64,000 nucleotides of DNA from Ectobacillus funiculus (GCF_042429435.1 NZ_JBHMAF010000010.1); one strand, 5' to 3'. Positions 51,363-60,458 are shown, counted from the first letter of the stretch. The notes: generated from the sequence alone by a model not told the origin. A program made the numbers and translations.

Positions 51363-52658
51363 GTGGAAGAAATTCGGGTTGGTTTACTAGGACTCGGCAC
51401 AGTTGGCAGTGGGGTGGTCAAGATCATTAATGCTCATCAAGATCGCCTCATTCATCAAATCGGTTGTCCTGTCAAAGTTACGAAAATTTTAGTGAAGAAC
51501 TTAGAAAAAGAAAGAGATGTCCAAATTACCCCTGATATGCTCACTAAGGATGCAACGGAAATCATCGACAATGAGAATATTGATATAGTTATTGAGGTAA
51601 TGGGCGGACTTGAGGAAGCAAGAGCGCATATTTTACGCGCGTTGCAAAATGGCAAGCATGTTGTGACAGCCAACAAGGACTTAATGGCTGTATATGGCTC
51701 TGAGCTGCTTTCTGTAGCAAAGGAAAATCAATGTGATTTATTTTATGAGGCAAGTGTAGCTGGCGGTATCCCGATTCTTCGCACCATTGTGGACGGACTT
51801 TCCTCTGATCGAATTACGAAAATGATGGGAATTGTGAACGGAACAACAAACTTCATTTTGACAAAGATGTCAAATGAAGGAAGAGCATATGAGGATGTGT
51901 TAAAGGAAGCGCAGGAGCTTGGATTTGCAGAAGCGGATCCAACTTCAGATGTAGAAGGCTTAGATGCAGCGCGTAAGATGACAATTCTTGCAACGCTTGG
52001 CTTTTCCACAAATGTGGAGCTAAAGGATGTTAGCGTAAAAGGAATTTCATCGATCACAGAGGAAGACTTAGCGTACAGCCAAGGACTTGGCTATACAATG
52101 AAGCTAATTGGACTTGCGAAGCGCGATGGCGAAAAGCTTGAGGTGAGTGTAGAACCAACGCTTCTTCCAAACACGCACCCGCTTGCGGCTGTACAAAATG
52201 AATTCAATGCTGTGTATGTGTACGGAGCAGCAGTTGGAGAGACAATGTTCTATGGTCCTGGGGCGGGCAGTCTTCCAACAGCAACATCAATCGTTTCTGA
52301 CTTAGTAGCGGTGATGAGAAATATGAGATTGGGTGTGAACGGCAATAGCACCGTAACGCCGCAATATCCAAAAGTACTCAAGAATGAGGACGAAATTACA
52401 GCGAAATATTTCCTTCGCATCCATGTGAAAGACGAAGTAGGTGTATTTGCGCAGGTTACATCATTATTCTCTGAATATGGGGCGAGCTTTGAAAAGATTA
52501 TTCAAACACCCCTTGAGGAAAAAGGAACTGCGGAAATCGTTCTTGTTACGCACCATACTTCTCTTACAAGCTACAAGTCCATCTTACAGCGTCTAGAAGG
52601 CTTAAACGTTGTACAAGGTGTGAAAGCAAGCTACCGCATTGAGGGAGAAGGAAAGTAG
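51363..52658 (+). CDS. hom: Homoserine dehydrogenase
   Basis: A 431-residue enzyme reducing aspartate semialdehyde to homoserine. The NAD(P)-binding GLLGLGTVGSGVVKII is followed by VIEVMGGLEEA, VVTANKDLMAVYG, EASVAGGIPILRT, GIVNGTTNFILTKM and AEADPTSDVEGLDAARKM. A C-terminal ACT domain (about 350-431, RIHVKDEVGVFAQVTSLFSEYG) senses threonine. GTG 51363 has AGGGGTGG upstream. It supplies homoserine to both MetA and ThrB. Confidence 0.96.
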   Translation: MEEIRVGLLGLGTVGSGVVKIINAHQDRLIHQIGCPVKVTKILVKNLEKERDVQITPDMLTKDATEIIDNENIDIVIEVMGGLEEARAHILRALQNGKHVVTANKDLMAVYGSELLSVAKENQCDLFYEASVAGGIPILRTIVDGLSSDRITKMMGIVNGTTNFILTKMSNEGRAYEDVLKEAQELGFAEADPTSDVEGLDAARKMTILATLGFSTNVELKDVSVKGISSITEEDLAYSQGLGYTMKLIGLAKRDGEKLEVSVEPTLLPNTHPLAAVQNEFNAVYVYGAAVGETMFYGPGAGSLPTATSIVSDLVAVMRNMRLGVNGNSTVTPQYPKVLKNEDEITAKYFLRIHVKDEVGVFAQVTSLFSEYGASFEKIIQTPLEEKGTAEIVLVTHHTSLTSYKSILQRLEGLNVVQGVKASYRIEGEGK

Positions 52659-52834
52659 TAGAAAAAGTAATGCTAACGCAATAATAAGATATAAAGATGC
52701 GAACTCAGAAAAGGTCAGCTATGTTATAGCTATTCCCACAAGAGCTACCGCATAAATACAAAGAAATTTGAACCAAGGGTATTGCCGAACGATGAAGGAA
52801 TCTTGTTCGAGCATGCCGAAGGAGTTGTTTTCTA

Positions 52835-53761
52835 ATGACAGCAAACGGTCCCATGTTTACCGTTCAAGTACCGGCAAGTACAGCCAATCTTGGTCCAGGC
52901 TTTGATTCGATCGGCCTTGCGGTAAGTAAATATTTAATAGTTGATGTGTATGAAGATACTGGCTGGCGTTGTGTGGCAAAGTCACCAGCATTAGAGGGAA
53001 CACCTACTGATGAAAGTAATCTGTTGTTTCAAACTGCTTTAGAGGTTGCTTACGAATATAAAAAAACATTACCATATTGCCGCTTAGAGGTAGAAAGTGA
53101 TATTCCGCTGACACGCGGTCTTGGCAGCAGTGCTTCTGCAATTATTGCAGGAATTGAGATTGCGAATATACTTTGCGACTTGCAATTGTCCATGCAGGAA
53201 AAGCTAGACATTGCAAGCGTGATGGAAGGGCATATCGATAATGTTGGAGCTTCATTATATGGCGGGCTTGTCATCGGCACATATGATGGGCAATCTGCAG
53301 CTCTTGTACAGCAGTCCATTACAGATATGGAGCTTGTAGCGATTATTCCTTCTTATGAACTGAAAACATCTGATGCACGTAACGTACTTCCGGGTCAGCT
53401 TTCCTATGCGGAAGCGATTCAGGGCAGCGGGGTTAGTAATCTCCTTGTAGCTGCACTTCTGAAGGAAGACTGGAAGCTTGCGGGGGAGGCAATGAAGCGC
53501 GATTTATTTCATGAGCCGTACCGTACACCGCTTGTAGCTGAGCTGCAGGTGCTCAAAACGCTTCCGAGCCATTCGGATATATATGGATATGCACTAAGCG
53601 GTGCAGGTCCGACTGTACTTTGCTTCGTTCGCAAGGGTGCGGGAGAGCTTATCAGCAAGGAGCTGAAGGAACACTTCCCAAGCTGTGCTGTAGAAGGGCT
53701 TCAAATTGTAAACGAAGGCGTACAGGTTGTTTTTAATACAGTAACACACCTTAAAGGCTAA
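52835..53761 (+). CDS. thrB: Homoserine kinase
   Basis: A GHMP kinase of 308 residues. VQVPASTANLGPGFDSIGLA at the start and PLTRGLGSSASAIIAGI are the GHMP motifs, with YALSGAGPTVLCF near the end. AAGGAG precedes the ATG by about 10 nt. The usual Bacillus order hom-thrC-thrB is broken: the 176 nt between hom and thrB hold no threonine synthase and no clear remnant of one. Confidence 0.95.
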   Translation: MTANGPMFTVQVPASTANLGPGFDSIGLAVSKYLIVDVYEDTGWRCVAKSPALEGTPTDESNLLFQTALEVAYEYKKTLPYCRLEVESDIPLTRGLGSSASAIIAGIEIANILCDLQLSMQEKLDIASVMEGHIDNVGASLYGGLVIGTYDGQSAALVQQSITDMELVAIIPSYELKTSDARNVLPGQLSYAEAIQGSGVSNLLVAALLKEDWKLAGEAMKRDLFHEPYRTPLVAELQVLKTLPSHSDIYGYALSGAGPTVLCFVRKGAGELISKELKEHFPSCAVEGLQIVNEGVQVVFNTVTHLKG

Positions 53762-53783
53762 TGCTTTTAAGGTGTTTTTTTTT
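53746..53783 (+). terminator. Intrinsic terminator of thrB
   Basis: ACACCTTAAA-GGCTAATGC-TTTTAAGGTGT with T9. The stem overlaps the last codons and stop of thrB. Repeat copy 21 starts at its end. Confidence 0.9.
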
Positions 53784-53784
53784 G

Positions 53785-53920
53785 CACTGTAAGAAAGTAT
53801 AAATTTCTAGCTAGAAGCCAATTCGACGTAGCGAGAAATTTTAGGAATATAGTATATAAGTAGGGCTACGCCCCTGTCTTCGCCCAAGAGCGGGGCTCGC
53901 CAATCAGCGGGTTTTCTTTA
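53785..53920 (+). repeat. 135-bp dispersed repeat, copy 21
   Basis: Full length. Terminator CTCGCC-AATC-AGCGGG. It abuts the thrB terminator. Confidence 0.92.
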
Positions 53921-54083
53921 TCTAAAAATAAACGGATGCACTGAGATGGGAAGAAGCTTATTAAGAAGGCTCTTACATTCTCATTAGCATATTACCGCAT
54001 CGTTTTGTTTCTTTTTTGCTGTTTGCTATAATATCGGTAATTGGTAATGTTTTCATTATATGGAAAAATGGAGTCGATGAGGC

Positions 54084-54896
54084 ATGAGACCTATCATGAT
54101 TAAGGTGCTGCTTGCGGTTATGGCTGTATCTCTCAGTTTGTTTCTGTACGGATTCATAGTTGGTGCAAATGACGTGCTGAACCCGAAGGCTTCTAGTATG
54201 CCAAAGGCTGGTGAAGAAGCAACGAAGGTAAAGAAAAATGCTAAAAATCTGCAGCTAGTTAGTTTGGGGGATTCTCTAACACGTGGTGTTGGCGATAAAG
54301 AAGCAATCGGTTATATCGGTCGTGTGCGTAACCATTTAGAGAGCGAGTATCAACAAAAGACCTCACTTGCAAATCTTGCAGTAAGCGGTGCCAAAATGCC
54401 AGATTTATTAAAGCAGCTATCTGATAAAGGTGTACAGTATTCTATAAAGCAAGCGGATGTAATTGTTTTTACAATAGGCGGAAATGATTTATTCCCGGGC
54501 TGGGAAGCGCTTGGAAATCTTGATTTAACGAAATATAGACCGGACGAAGCAACCTTTCAAGCAAACGCGAGGAATATTATCGAGCTGATTCGTAAAGTAA
54601 ATCCAGATTGCCCAATTTTTTGGATTGGTTTATATAACCCATTTGAAGATGTACCGGAATTGAGCGGCTCCTCAACTGTTGTTGTGAACTGGAATGCCTC
54701 TTTGGAGCGAACAGCGCTTGAATTTTCAAATGTACACATTATTCCAGTATTTGACCTGTTTCACAGCCGAGGGAAGGAATTATTGTATTCTGACCATTTC
54801 CACCCGAATGAAAAGGGCTATGCTTTAGTAGCTAATCGCTTGCTGCAAGATCTTGTGAGCCAGTTAGGTATTGATAAAAAGGAAGTGACAGATTAA
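54084..54896 (+). CDS. SGNH/GDSL-family hydrolase, membrane-anchored
   Basis: A 270-residue protein with an N-terminal hydrophobic anchor (6-28) and an SGNH esterase domain: block I VSLGDSLTRG (Ser64), Gly block NLAVSGAKM, block III FTIGGNDLF and block V SDHFHPNEKGY with catalytic Asp and His. It acts outside the membrane on ester bonds of unknown lipids or wall polymers. It overlaps the ABC ATPase gene by one base (TAATG), so the three genes are one operon. No lipobox Cys is present. Confidence 0.87.
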   Translation: MRPIMIKVLLAVMAVSLSLFLYGFIVGANDVLNPKASSMPKAGEEATKVKKNAKNLQLVSLGDSLTRGVGDKEAIGYIGRVRNHLESEYQQKTSLANLAVSGAKMPDLLKQLSDKGVQYSIKQADVIVFTIGGNDLFPGWEALGNLDLTKYRPDEATFQANARNIIELIRKVNPDCPIFWIGLYNPFEDVPELSGSSTVVVNWNASLERTALEFSNVHIIPVFDLFHSRGKELLYSDHFHPNEKGYALVANRLLQDLVSQLGIDKKEVTD

Positions 54897-55813
54897 TGAC
54901 AACGGTGCTTTCTGTAAAAGGCCTTAAAAAGGTAATTGGGAAGAAGACATTGGTAGAGAATATTTCTTTTGAGGTACAGCAAGGAGAGGTATTCGGGTTT
55001 TTAGGGCCAAACGGAGCTGGGAAAACAACGACAATTCGTATGCTTGTCGGGCTCATTAAGCCAACGGAGGGCAAGATTGCAATTGCGGGATATGATATAC
55101 GCAAGGAGTTCCGAAATGCGATGCGGCAGGTTGGAAGTATTGTCGAAAATCCGGAGCTGTATACATATTTAACAGGCTGGGAGAACTTAAAGCAGTTTGC
55201 CCGTATGCTTGGAGATGTAACAGATGAGAGGATTCATGAGATTGTTCGGATGGTGCATTTGGACAAGCGTATTCATGATAGAGTTAAAACATATTCACTT
55301 GGAATGAAGCAGCGTCTTGGCATCGCACAGGCATTGCTTGGCAAACCTAAGCTGCTAATTTTAGATGAGCCGACAAATGGCTTAGATCCGGCCGGTATTC
55401 GAGAATTGCGTGAATTTGTTCATCATCTCGTACAAGAAGAGCATATGAGTGTGTTTATTTCTAGCCATTTGCTGAGCGAGGTGCAAATGATGTGCGATAG
55501 AGTTGCGATCATTAACCATGGAAAAATGATTACAGTAGCTACTATTGAAGATTTGGTGAAAAAAGCGGCTGATAGAGTAGAGTGGATTGTAACACCAGTT
55601 GAAAAAGCAGAAGGCATTTTAAGAGGTTTAGCAGAAGTAAGGGAGCTTACAGCGCAGCAGAATGTCATTACATGCCGTATGCCGATTGAACGAATTAGCA
55701 TGTACAATAAGCAGCTCATTGAAAATGGTATAGATGTCCATAGTGTGCGTGAGGTTGCATTTACCTTGGAGGATCTGTTTATGGAGCTGACGGGAGCTGA
55801 AGGAATTGCGTGA
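54896..55813 (+). CDS. ABC transporter ATP-binding protein
   Basis: A 305-residue ABC ATPase of the DrrA/CcmA-like exporter group. Walker A GPNGAGKTTT, Q-loop VGSIVENPELY, signature YSLGMKQRLGIAQAL, Walker B LLILDEPTNGLDP and H-loop ISSHLLSEV are all intact. The C-terminal 80 residues form the extra domain seen in this subgroup. Its stop overlaps the permease start by 8 bases. Confidence 0.95.
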   Translation: MTTVLSVKGLKKVIGKKTLVENISFEVQQGEVFGFLGPNGAGKTTTIRMLVGLIKPTEGKIAIAGYDIRKEFRNAMRQVGSIVENPELYTYLTGWENLKQFARMLGDVTDERIHEIVRMVHLDKRIHDRVKTYSLGMKQRLGIAQALLGKPKLLILDEPTNGLDPAGIRELREFVHHLVQEEHMSVFISSHLLSEVQMMCDRVAIINHGKMITVATIEDLVKKAADRVEWIVTPVEKAEGILRGLAEVRELTAQQNVITCRMPIERISMYNKQLIENGIDVHSVREVAFTLEDLFMELTGAEGIA

Positions 55814-56798
55814 GTTTTTACAGCTAGCTTATAACGAGTCAGAGAAGATTTATCGAAAAAAGAGGGTCTTTGTGATCATCCTGATTTTACTTGTATTAAT
55901 CCCTATTTTTGTATATGCGCAGTATAGGGAGGTGCAAACAACAATGAAGCGCCTCGGTACAAGTGATTGGCGAGTTTCACTGCAGCAGCAAATTGTTGAT
56001 ACGCAAAATCGTTTGAACAATTCACGCTTGCCAGAAGAGTGGAGAGAATGGCTCAAGGTGCGTATTGAACAGCAGCAATATTATTTGGATCATGATATTA
56101 ATCCAAATGCGCCGGGAGCTCCAACTTTTACAAGAGCCTTTATCGAACAGGGCATTACCCTATTTGTGCCGTTGCTTGTCATGATTGTTGCAATTGATAT
56201 TGTTTCAGGAGAGCGGAGTGACGGGACGATTAAAATGCTTTTGACCAGACCGGTTCGAAGGTGGAAGGTGCTTTTGAGCAAATATGTCACGATGCTGCTA
56301 TTTGTTTCGCTGATTTTGCTGCTTGTCGGTATCATCGCTTATCTTCTATCGGGGATTGTATTTGGCTACTCGGGATGGATGCTTCCTGTCTTAACTGGGT
56401 TTGTAATCGAAAACGAAAGCTTGAATACAAACTTCGTTCACCTTGTTCCGCAGTGGATGTACGTTATGATGGCATATGGATTAGCTTGGTTTGTGGCGGT
56501 TGTGATTGGAACGATTTCCTTTATGATTTCGGTGCTTATCCGCAATACACCAGCTGGTATGGGAGTGATGCTTGCTGGCTTAATTGCTGGGAATATTTTA
56601 AGCAACTTTGCGACGTCCTGGGAGGGAGCGAAGTATATTTTTAGTGTTAACTTATCGCTTACCGATTACTTGTCTGGACAGCTTCCGGCATTAAAGGGAT
56701 TATCTATGAGTTTTTCTTTGCTGAATTTAACGGCTTGGGCAGCCGTCTCACTGTTTGTGTCATTTTTTGTATTTACGAAGCAGGATATGACAAGTTAG
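55806..56798 (+). CDS. ABC transporter permease (ABC-2 type)
   Basis: A 330-residue permease with a first hydrophobic segment (VFVIILILLVLIPIFVYA). A 90-residue extracytoplasmic part (QVQTTMKRL-type, LNNSRLPEEWREWL) and five more segments follow. RSDGTIKMLLTRPVRRWKVLLSKY is the ABC-2 coupling signature. The TTG at 55806 has GGGAG nine nt upstream. It partners the preceding ATPase, and the pair probably exports a lipid or small peptide; the SGNH enzyme may modify the substrate. Confidence 0.88.
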   Translation: MREFLQLAYNESEKIYRKKRVFVIILILLVLIPIFVYAQYREVQTTMKRLGTSDWRVSLQQQIVDTQNRLNNSRLPEEWREWLKVRIEQQQYYLDHDINPNAPGAPTFTRAFIEQGITLFVPLLVMIVAIDIVSGERSDGTIKMLLTRPVRRWKVLLSKYVTMLLFVSLILLLVGIIAYLLSGIVFGYSGWMLPVLTGFVIENESLNTNFVHLVPQWMYVMMAYGLAWFVAVVIGTISFMISVLIRNTPAGMGVMLAGLIAGNILSNFATSWEGAKYIFSVNLSLTDYLSGQLPALKGLSMSFSLLNLTAWAAVSLFVSFFVFTKQDMTS

Positions 56799-57078
56799 GC
56801 AAGGAATTAAGGAACTTGTCCGTGTCTTACAGGTAAGCTTGTTCATATAATGTATTGTTCGGATCATACGGGAAGGCCTATTCATAACGAGGAGAAAGCG
56901 ATGCAACCTCTTGTGTTTTTTCAGAGCTATCATCATGAATAGGACTTATGCTAGAGCGTCTTCTTTGCCGCCGTTCGGTATAAACAGAGGATGCATTTTC
57001 ATCTAAGCGATGCGTAGCATCCGAATGCAGCGTCTGCCCTTATTTATGGAAGCCGAACCAATCTGGGCGAATTTAGAT
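56799..57078 (+). other. Intergenic stretch with a tiny frame, possibly a decayed gene
   Basis: GAGGAG (56889-56894) precedes an ATG at 56901 opening a 13-codon frame (MQPLVFFQSYHHE). Protein-like sequence continues past the stop in the same frame (SVFFAAVRYKQRMHF). This could be a broken gene; I do not recognise it. Confidence 0.3.
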
Positions 57079-57111
57079 AAAAAGGTCGATCTCTTGGAGT
57101 CGGCCTTTTCT
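57079..57111 (+). terminator. Intrinsic terminator upstream of copy 22
   Basis: AAAAAGGtCGAtCTCTTGGAgTCGgCCTTTT, with TCTTTA following. Repeat copy 22 starts at its end. Confidence 0.75.
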
Positions 57112-57239
57112 TTACGTTTTCAGAAAGCATAAATTTCTATTCAAGAGACCATTCGACGTAGCGAGAAATAGAGTATAAGGGCAACTACGTCTCTGTCTTT
57201 GTCCAAAGGCAGGGCTCGCCAATCGGCGAGTTTTCTTTT
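57112..57239 (+). repeat. 135-bp dispersed repeat, copy 22
   Basis: Some 10 nt are lost from the return arm (GCGAGAAATAGAGTATAAGG). Central hairpin and terminator CTCGCC-AATC-GGCGAG with TTTTCTTTT are intact. Confidence 0.88.
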
Positions 57240-57370
57240 ACATATAAGATACTGCATATGTAGAAGCACTCAGTTTCTATCATCAATTCTTTTGATTAAC
57301 GACTAAAACGTGTACTATGAAAAGTATGGGCAAAATAACTAAAAAGAGACTAAGAAAGGAAGTGGTTAGG

Positions 57371-58051
57371 GTGGCGAGAATCCTAAAAAATGACTGGGAA
57401 CCACTTTTACAAGAAGAGTTTGAAAAGCCATATTATAAAAGCCTTCGTGAGTTTTTAAAGGAGGAGTACCGTACACGTATTGTCTATCCAAAGCCCGATG
57501 AGGTTTTTAATGCATTACATTACACAGATTATGATGACGTAAAGGTTGTTATCCTTGGCCAGGATCCGTATCATGGTCCAAATCAAGCACAAGGCTTAAG
57601 CTTCTCTGTGAATCCGGGTGTTCGTATTCCACCGTCACTAAAGAATATGTTCAAGGAGCTGCATGATGATCTTGGCTGCCATATTCCAAATCACGGCTCC
57701 CTAGTGAAATGGGCAGAGCAGGGTGTTCTTTTGTTAAATACAGTATTAACAGTGCGGCAAGGCGAACCGAACTCTCATAAGGGAAAGGGCTGGGAAACGT
57801 TCACGGACCGTGTCATCCAGCTGTTAAATGAGAGGGAAAAGCCAGTTGTGTTTGTATTATGGGGTAAGCATGCACAGGCAAAAGCTCCTCTCATTACAAA
57901 TAGCCAGCATTATATCATTGAGGCTCCGCATCCAAGTCCATTTTCAGCAAATCGAGGCTTTTTTGGAAGCAAGCCATATTCAAAGGTAAATGCATTTTTG
58001 CAAAGTGTCCATGAGACAGAGATTGATTGGGAAATACCGGATATTTCATAA
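57371..58051 (+). CDS. ung: Uracil-DNA glycosylase
   Basis: A family-1 UDG of 226 residues that removes uracil from DNA. The water-activating motif GQDPYHGPNQAQGLSFSV carries Asp65; GVLLNTVLTV and the minor-groove intercalation loop HPSPFSANRGFFG are present. The length from GTG 57371 (GTGGCGAGAATC) equals B. subtilis Ung; an in-frame ATG at 57317 would add 18 basic residues without precedent in the family. A hairpin with a T-run (about 58086-58127) terminates it. Confidence 0.93.
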   Translation: MARILKNDWEPLLQEEFEKPYYKSLREFLKEEYRTRIVYPKPDEVFNALHYTDYDDVKVVILGQDPYHGPNQAQGLSFSVNPGVRIPPSLKNMFKELHDDLGCHIPNHGSLVKWAEQGVLLLNTVLTVRQGEPNSHKGKGWETFTDRVIQLLNEREKPVVFVLWGKHAQAKAPLITNSQHYIIEAPHPSPFSANRGFFGSKPYSKVNAFLQSVHETEIDWEIPDIS

Positions 58052-58085
58052 TATTTAGAGGGACGAGATCTACTCATGTTTATAA

Positions 58086-58127
58086 AGCGCAAGGAAATCC
58101 TTTCATGATGAAGGGATCTTTGGGCTT
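58086..58127 (+). terminator. Intrinsic terminator of ung
   Basis: AGCGCAAGGAAATCC-TTTCATGATGAA-GGGATCTTTGGGCT, an imperfect stem, followed by TTTTTTTCT. Repeat copy 23 lies 14 nt on. Confidence 0.65.
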
Positions 58128-58140
58128 TTTTTCTCTGTTT

Positions 58141-58218
58141 TACGCTGGAGGAATATATAAATTTTCAGTTGAAACTTCGCCCAGGAGCAGGGCTCGTCAA
58201 TCGGTGAGTTTTCTTTAT
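58141..58218 (+). repeat. 135-bp dispersed repeat, copy 23 (internal deletion)
   Basis: The first 30 nt (TATAAATTTTCAG) join directly to CTTCGCCCAGGAGCAGGG and the terminator CTCGTC-AATC-GGTGAG. The 5' stem return arm is lost. Confidence 0.82.
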
Positions 58219-58347
58219 ACGGGGAAATCCAGGGATACATAGTAATTCACAAAGCAGGAAAGTTATTATAAAATAGAGGAATGGAAAAGGGAAGCGGGAA
58301 GCCGTTCTTCCCTTTTTTCCATCTTAGTGGTGAAGAGGAGAATGACG

Positions 58348-59271
58348 GTGTCAAAATCAAAAATATATAGTCTGCTATTATTTGTCATGTTGCTTTGGGG
58401 AATGAACGTAATTGCTACAAAAATATTGGTTACGAGTTTTATGCCGGTTACGATGACAGCTTTTCGGATTTTTACAGCCGGATGTATAGTATTCCTCATT
58501 CTTGGCTTTTTAAAAGCGGTACGTCTGCCAAAGGGAAAAGAATGGTTTTATATTTTCATAGGAAGCTTATTTAATGTTGTAGGACATCATTATTTTTTAT
58601 CTGTCGGTTTAACGAAGACATCTGCAACGAATACCGGTTTGATTTTGGGAATGGCGCCGCTCTTGACGGCCATCCTTGCAATGTTGTTTTTAAAGGATAA
58701 AGCGACTGTTTTGAAGGTAGTAGGGGTGTTGCTTGGTTTCTTCGGAGTGTCATTTGTTATTTTAGGGAATGGTGAGAGCCTTCACCATATTTCTTCCGGC
58801 GATATAGATATCTTTTTATCCATCCTGTCACAATCGGTCAGCTTTATTACTATTAAAAAGGCTTCTAAGACAATCGATCCACGCCTTATGACGGGCTATA
58901 TGCTAATCTTTGGTTCAGCGCTTTTATTTGTCATCAGCCTCATTATAGAACCAAGCGGGCTTTCTAGCATGACAAGAGGATCTATCGCTGCTTGGAGTCT
59001 CTTCTTGCTCTCAGCTCTTCTTGCGACGGCTTTTGGCCACATGATCTACAATTATAGTGTCGGAAAAATTGGGGCAGCAGAAGCGTCAATTTTCATTAAT
59101 TTCAACCCGTTTTTTGCGTTAATTGGCTCACTTCTCTTCCTCGGGGAAACCATTGTATGGAAGCAGCTGCTTGGGTTTATATTTATCATCCTAGGCGTTA
59201 CCCTTGGTTCAGGTGCGTACGAGGAATTAATGAGACGTTTTGCACGCAAGAGACATGTATATATGAAATAA
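58348..59271 (+). CDS. EamA-family (DMT) transporter
   Basis: About 308 residues with ten hydrophobic segments, built as two EamA repeats: LLFVMLLWGMNVIATKI near the start with TSATNTGLILGMAPLLTAIL, and the second repeat ending GAAEASIFINFNPFFALIGSLLFLGE. Members export amino acids, nucleobases or other metabolites. AGGAG with a 7-nt spacer favours the GTG at 58348; ATG 58342 is too close to the site and GTG 58327 has none. Single gene. The substrate is unknown. Confidence 0.85.
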   Translation: MSKSKIYSLLLFVMLLWGMNVIATKILVTSFMPVTMTAFRIFTAGCIVFLILGFLKAVRLPKGKEWFYIFIGSLFNVVGHHYFLSVGLTKTSATNTGLILGMAPLLTAILAMLFLKDKATVLKVVGVLLGFFGVSFVILGNGESLHHISSGDIDIFLSILSQSVSFITIKKASKTIDPRLMTGYMLIFGSALLFVISLIIEPSGLSSMTRGSIAAWSLFLLSALLATAFGHMIYNYSVGKIGAAEASIFINFNPFFALIGSLLFLGETIVWKQLLGFIFIILGVTLGSGAYEELMRRFARKRHVYMK

Positions 59272-59274
59272 TAA

Positions 59275-59405
59275 TAAAGAAAACTCGCCGACTGGCGAGC
59301 CGTTAGGCGAAGACAGAGGCGTAGTTGCCCTTATACTGTATTCCTAAAGTTTCCGACCACGTCGAATGATCTTCCAGCTGGAAATTTATATTTTCTTACA
59401 GTGTA
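59275..59405 (-). repeat. 135-bp dispersed repeat, copy 24 (tandem pair, minus)
   Basis: Shortened central hairpin (CGCCTAACGGCTCGCC). Outer arms in the G-C form (ACTGTA/TACAGT). It points toward the EamA gene and against it. Confidence 0.92.
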
Positions 59406-59534
59406 AAGAAAACTCGCCGACTGGCGAGCCGTTAGGCGAAGACAGAGGCGTAGTTGCCCTTATACTGTATTCCTAAAATTTCCGACTACGTCGAATGGTC
59501 CTCCAGCCAGAAATTTATGCTTTCTTAAAGTGCA
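59404..59534 (-). repeat. 135-bp dispersed repeat, copy 25 (tandem pair, minus)
   Basis: Nearly identical to copy 24 over the 3' half, including the shortened central hairpin. Read on the minus strand, its 5' edge touches the terminator of the HAD phosphatase gene, and copy 24 starts at its own terminator. Confidence 0.92.
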
Positions 59535-59574
59535 AAAAAGCTCCCTCCTATATTTCTAGGAAGGGAGCTTTTTT
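59535..59574. terminator. Bidirectional intrinsic terminator
   Basis: AAAAAGCTCCCTtCCTA-TATTTC-TAGGAAGGGAGCTTTTTT-type stem, with A-run and T-run on either side, between EamA and the convergent HAD gene. Confidence 0.88.
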
Positions 59575-59636
59575 GGATTTATCTACCTGCTTTTGTCTTC
59601 AGAATGTTTTCCGCAAAAGCAAGGGCAGTCTGAGTA

Positions 59637-60458
59637 TTAAACATGTACAGTCAGGACGAATTCCTCAACAACCTTTGCCACGCCATCATTCATATTTGTA
59701 TCTGTTACATGGTCCGCTATAGCCTTAATATCATCAGGTGCATTCCCCATAGCAACACCAAGACCCGCAAATTCAATCATGGCTTGGTCATTGTAGCTGT
59801 CCCCCATTGCGATGACTTCCTCACGCTTAATACCGAGCTTTTGAATCAGATAGTTGAGGCTTGTACCCTTTGTTACTCCAGCCTCTGTAAATTCAAGGAA
59901 AAATGGCTTAGAACGCATAACGGATAATTTTCCAGCGAATTCAGCCTGCAGCTGCTTTTCTATTCCAATTAGACGCTCCGGAGCCTCCACCATTAATACT
60001 TTTACAACAGGCTCATCAATTGCAGCTGTGAAGCTATCAACCTCCACGATTGGCAGTCCGGTAATTTCCGCTTCTATCTCGGTATATTGATTATTTGCCT
60101 CAGTTACAATTGTGTCACCAACATATGTGTGAATCCAAACATCAATATCCTCACGGCGGCTCACTTCATATAAGTGATGGGTTGTTTCCGGTGATAGGGT
60201 ACTGCTGAATAGCTCCTCATCTGTTTGGCAGTCTATAATCTTGGCGCCGTTAAAGGAAAGAATATAGCTTCCATACTTTTCTAGGTGAAGTTCCTTTGCA
60301 ATATCACGCATCGCGTATGTGGGGCGTCCAGAAGCAAGTACAACCTTCACACCAAACTCCTGCGCATCCATAAGCGTTTTTTTTGTACGCTCAGAAATAG
60401 TATGGTCGTCGCGCAGCAGTGTATCATCTAAATCCAGTACAATCATTTTGTAAGACAT
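59637..60458 (-). CDS. HAD-superfamily Cof-type sugar phosphatase (YidA-like)
   Basis: A 273-residue type IIB HAD phosphatase. Motif I VLDLDDTLLRDD (nucleophile Asp), motif II ASGRPTYAM, Lys in EAGVTKGTSLNYL and motif IV IAMGDSYNDQAMIEFAGLGVAMGNA. It should hydrolyse sugar phosphates or similar metabolites in the cytoplasm. It ends EEFVLTVHV. The substrate is unknown. Confidence 0.9.
   Translation of the reverse strand: MSYKMIVLDLDDTLLRDDHTISERTKKTLMDAQEFGVKVVLASGRPTYAMRDIAKELHLEKYGSYILSFNGAKIIDCQTDEELFSSTLSPETTHHLYEVSRREDIDVWIHTYVGDTIVTEANNQYTEIEAEITGLPIVEVDSFTAAIDEPVVKVLMVEAPERLIGIEKQLQAEFAGKLSVMRSKPFFLEFTEAGVTKGTSLNYLIQKLGIKREEVIAMGDSYNDQAMIEFAGLGVAMGNAPDDIKAIADHVTDTNMNDGVAKVVEEFVLTVHV

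Noticed and set aside
52680..52834. thrC remnant between hom and thrB
   Set aside because: One frame reads FEPRVLPNDEGILFEHAEGVVF, which looks protein-like but matches no part of threonine synthase that I recognise.
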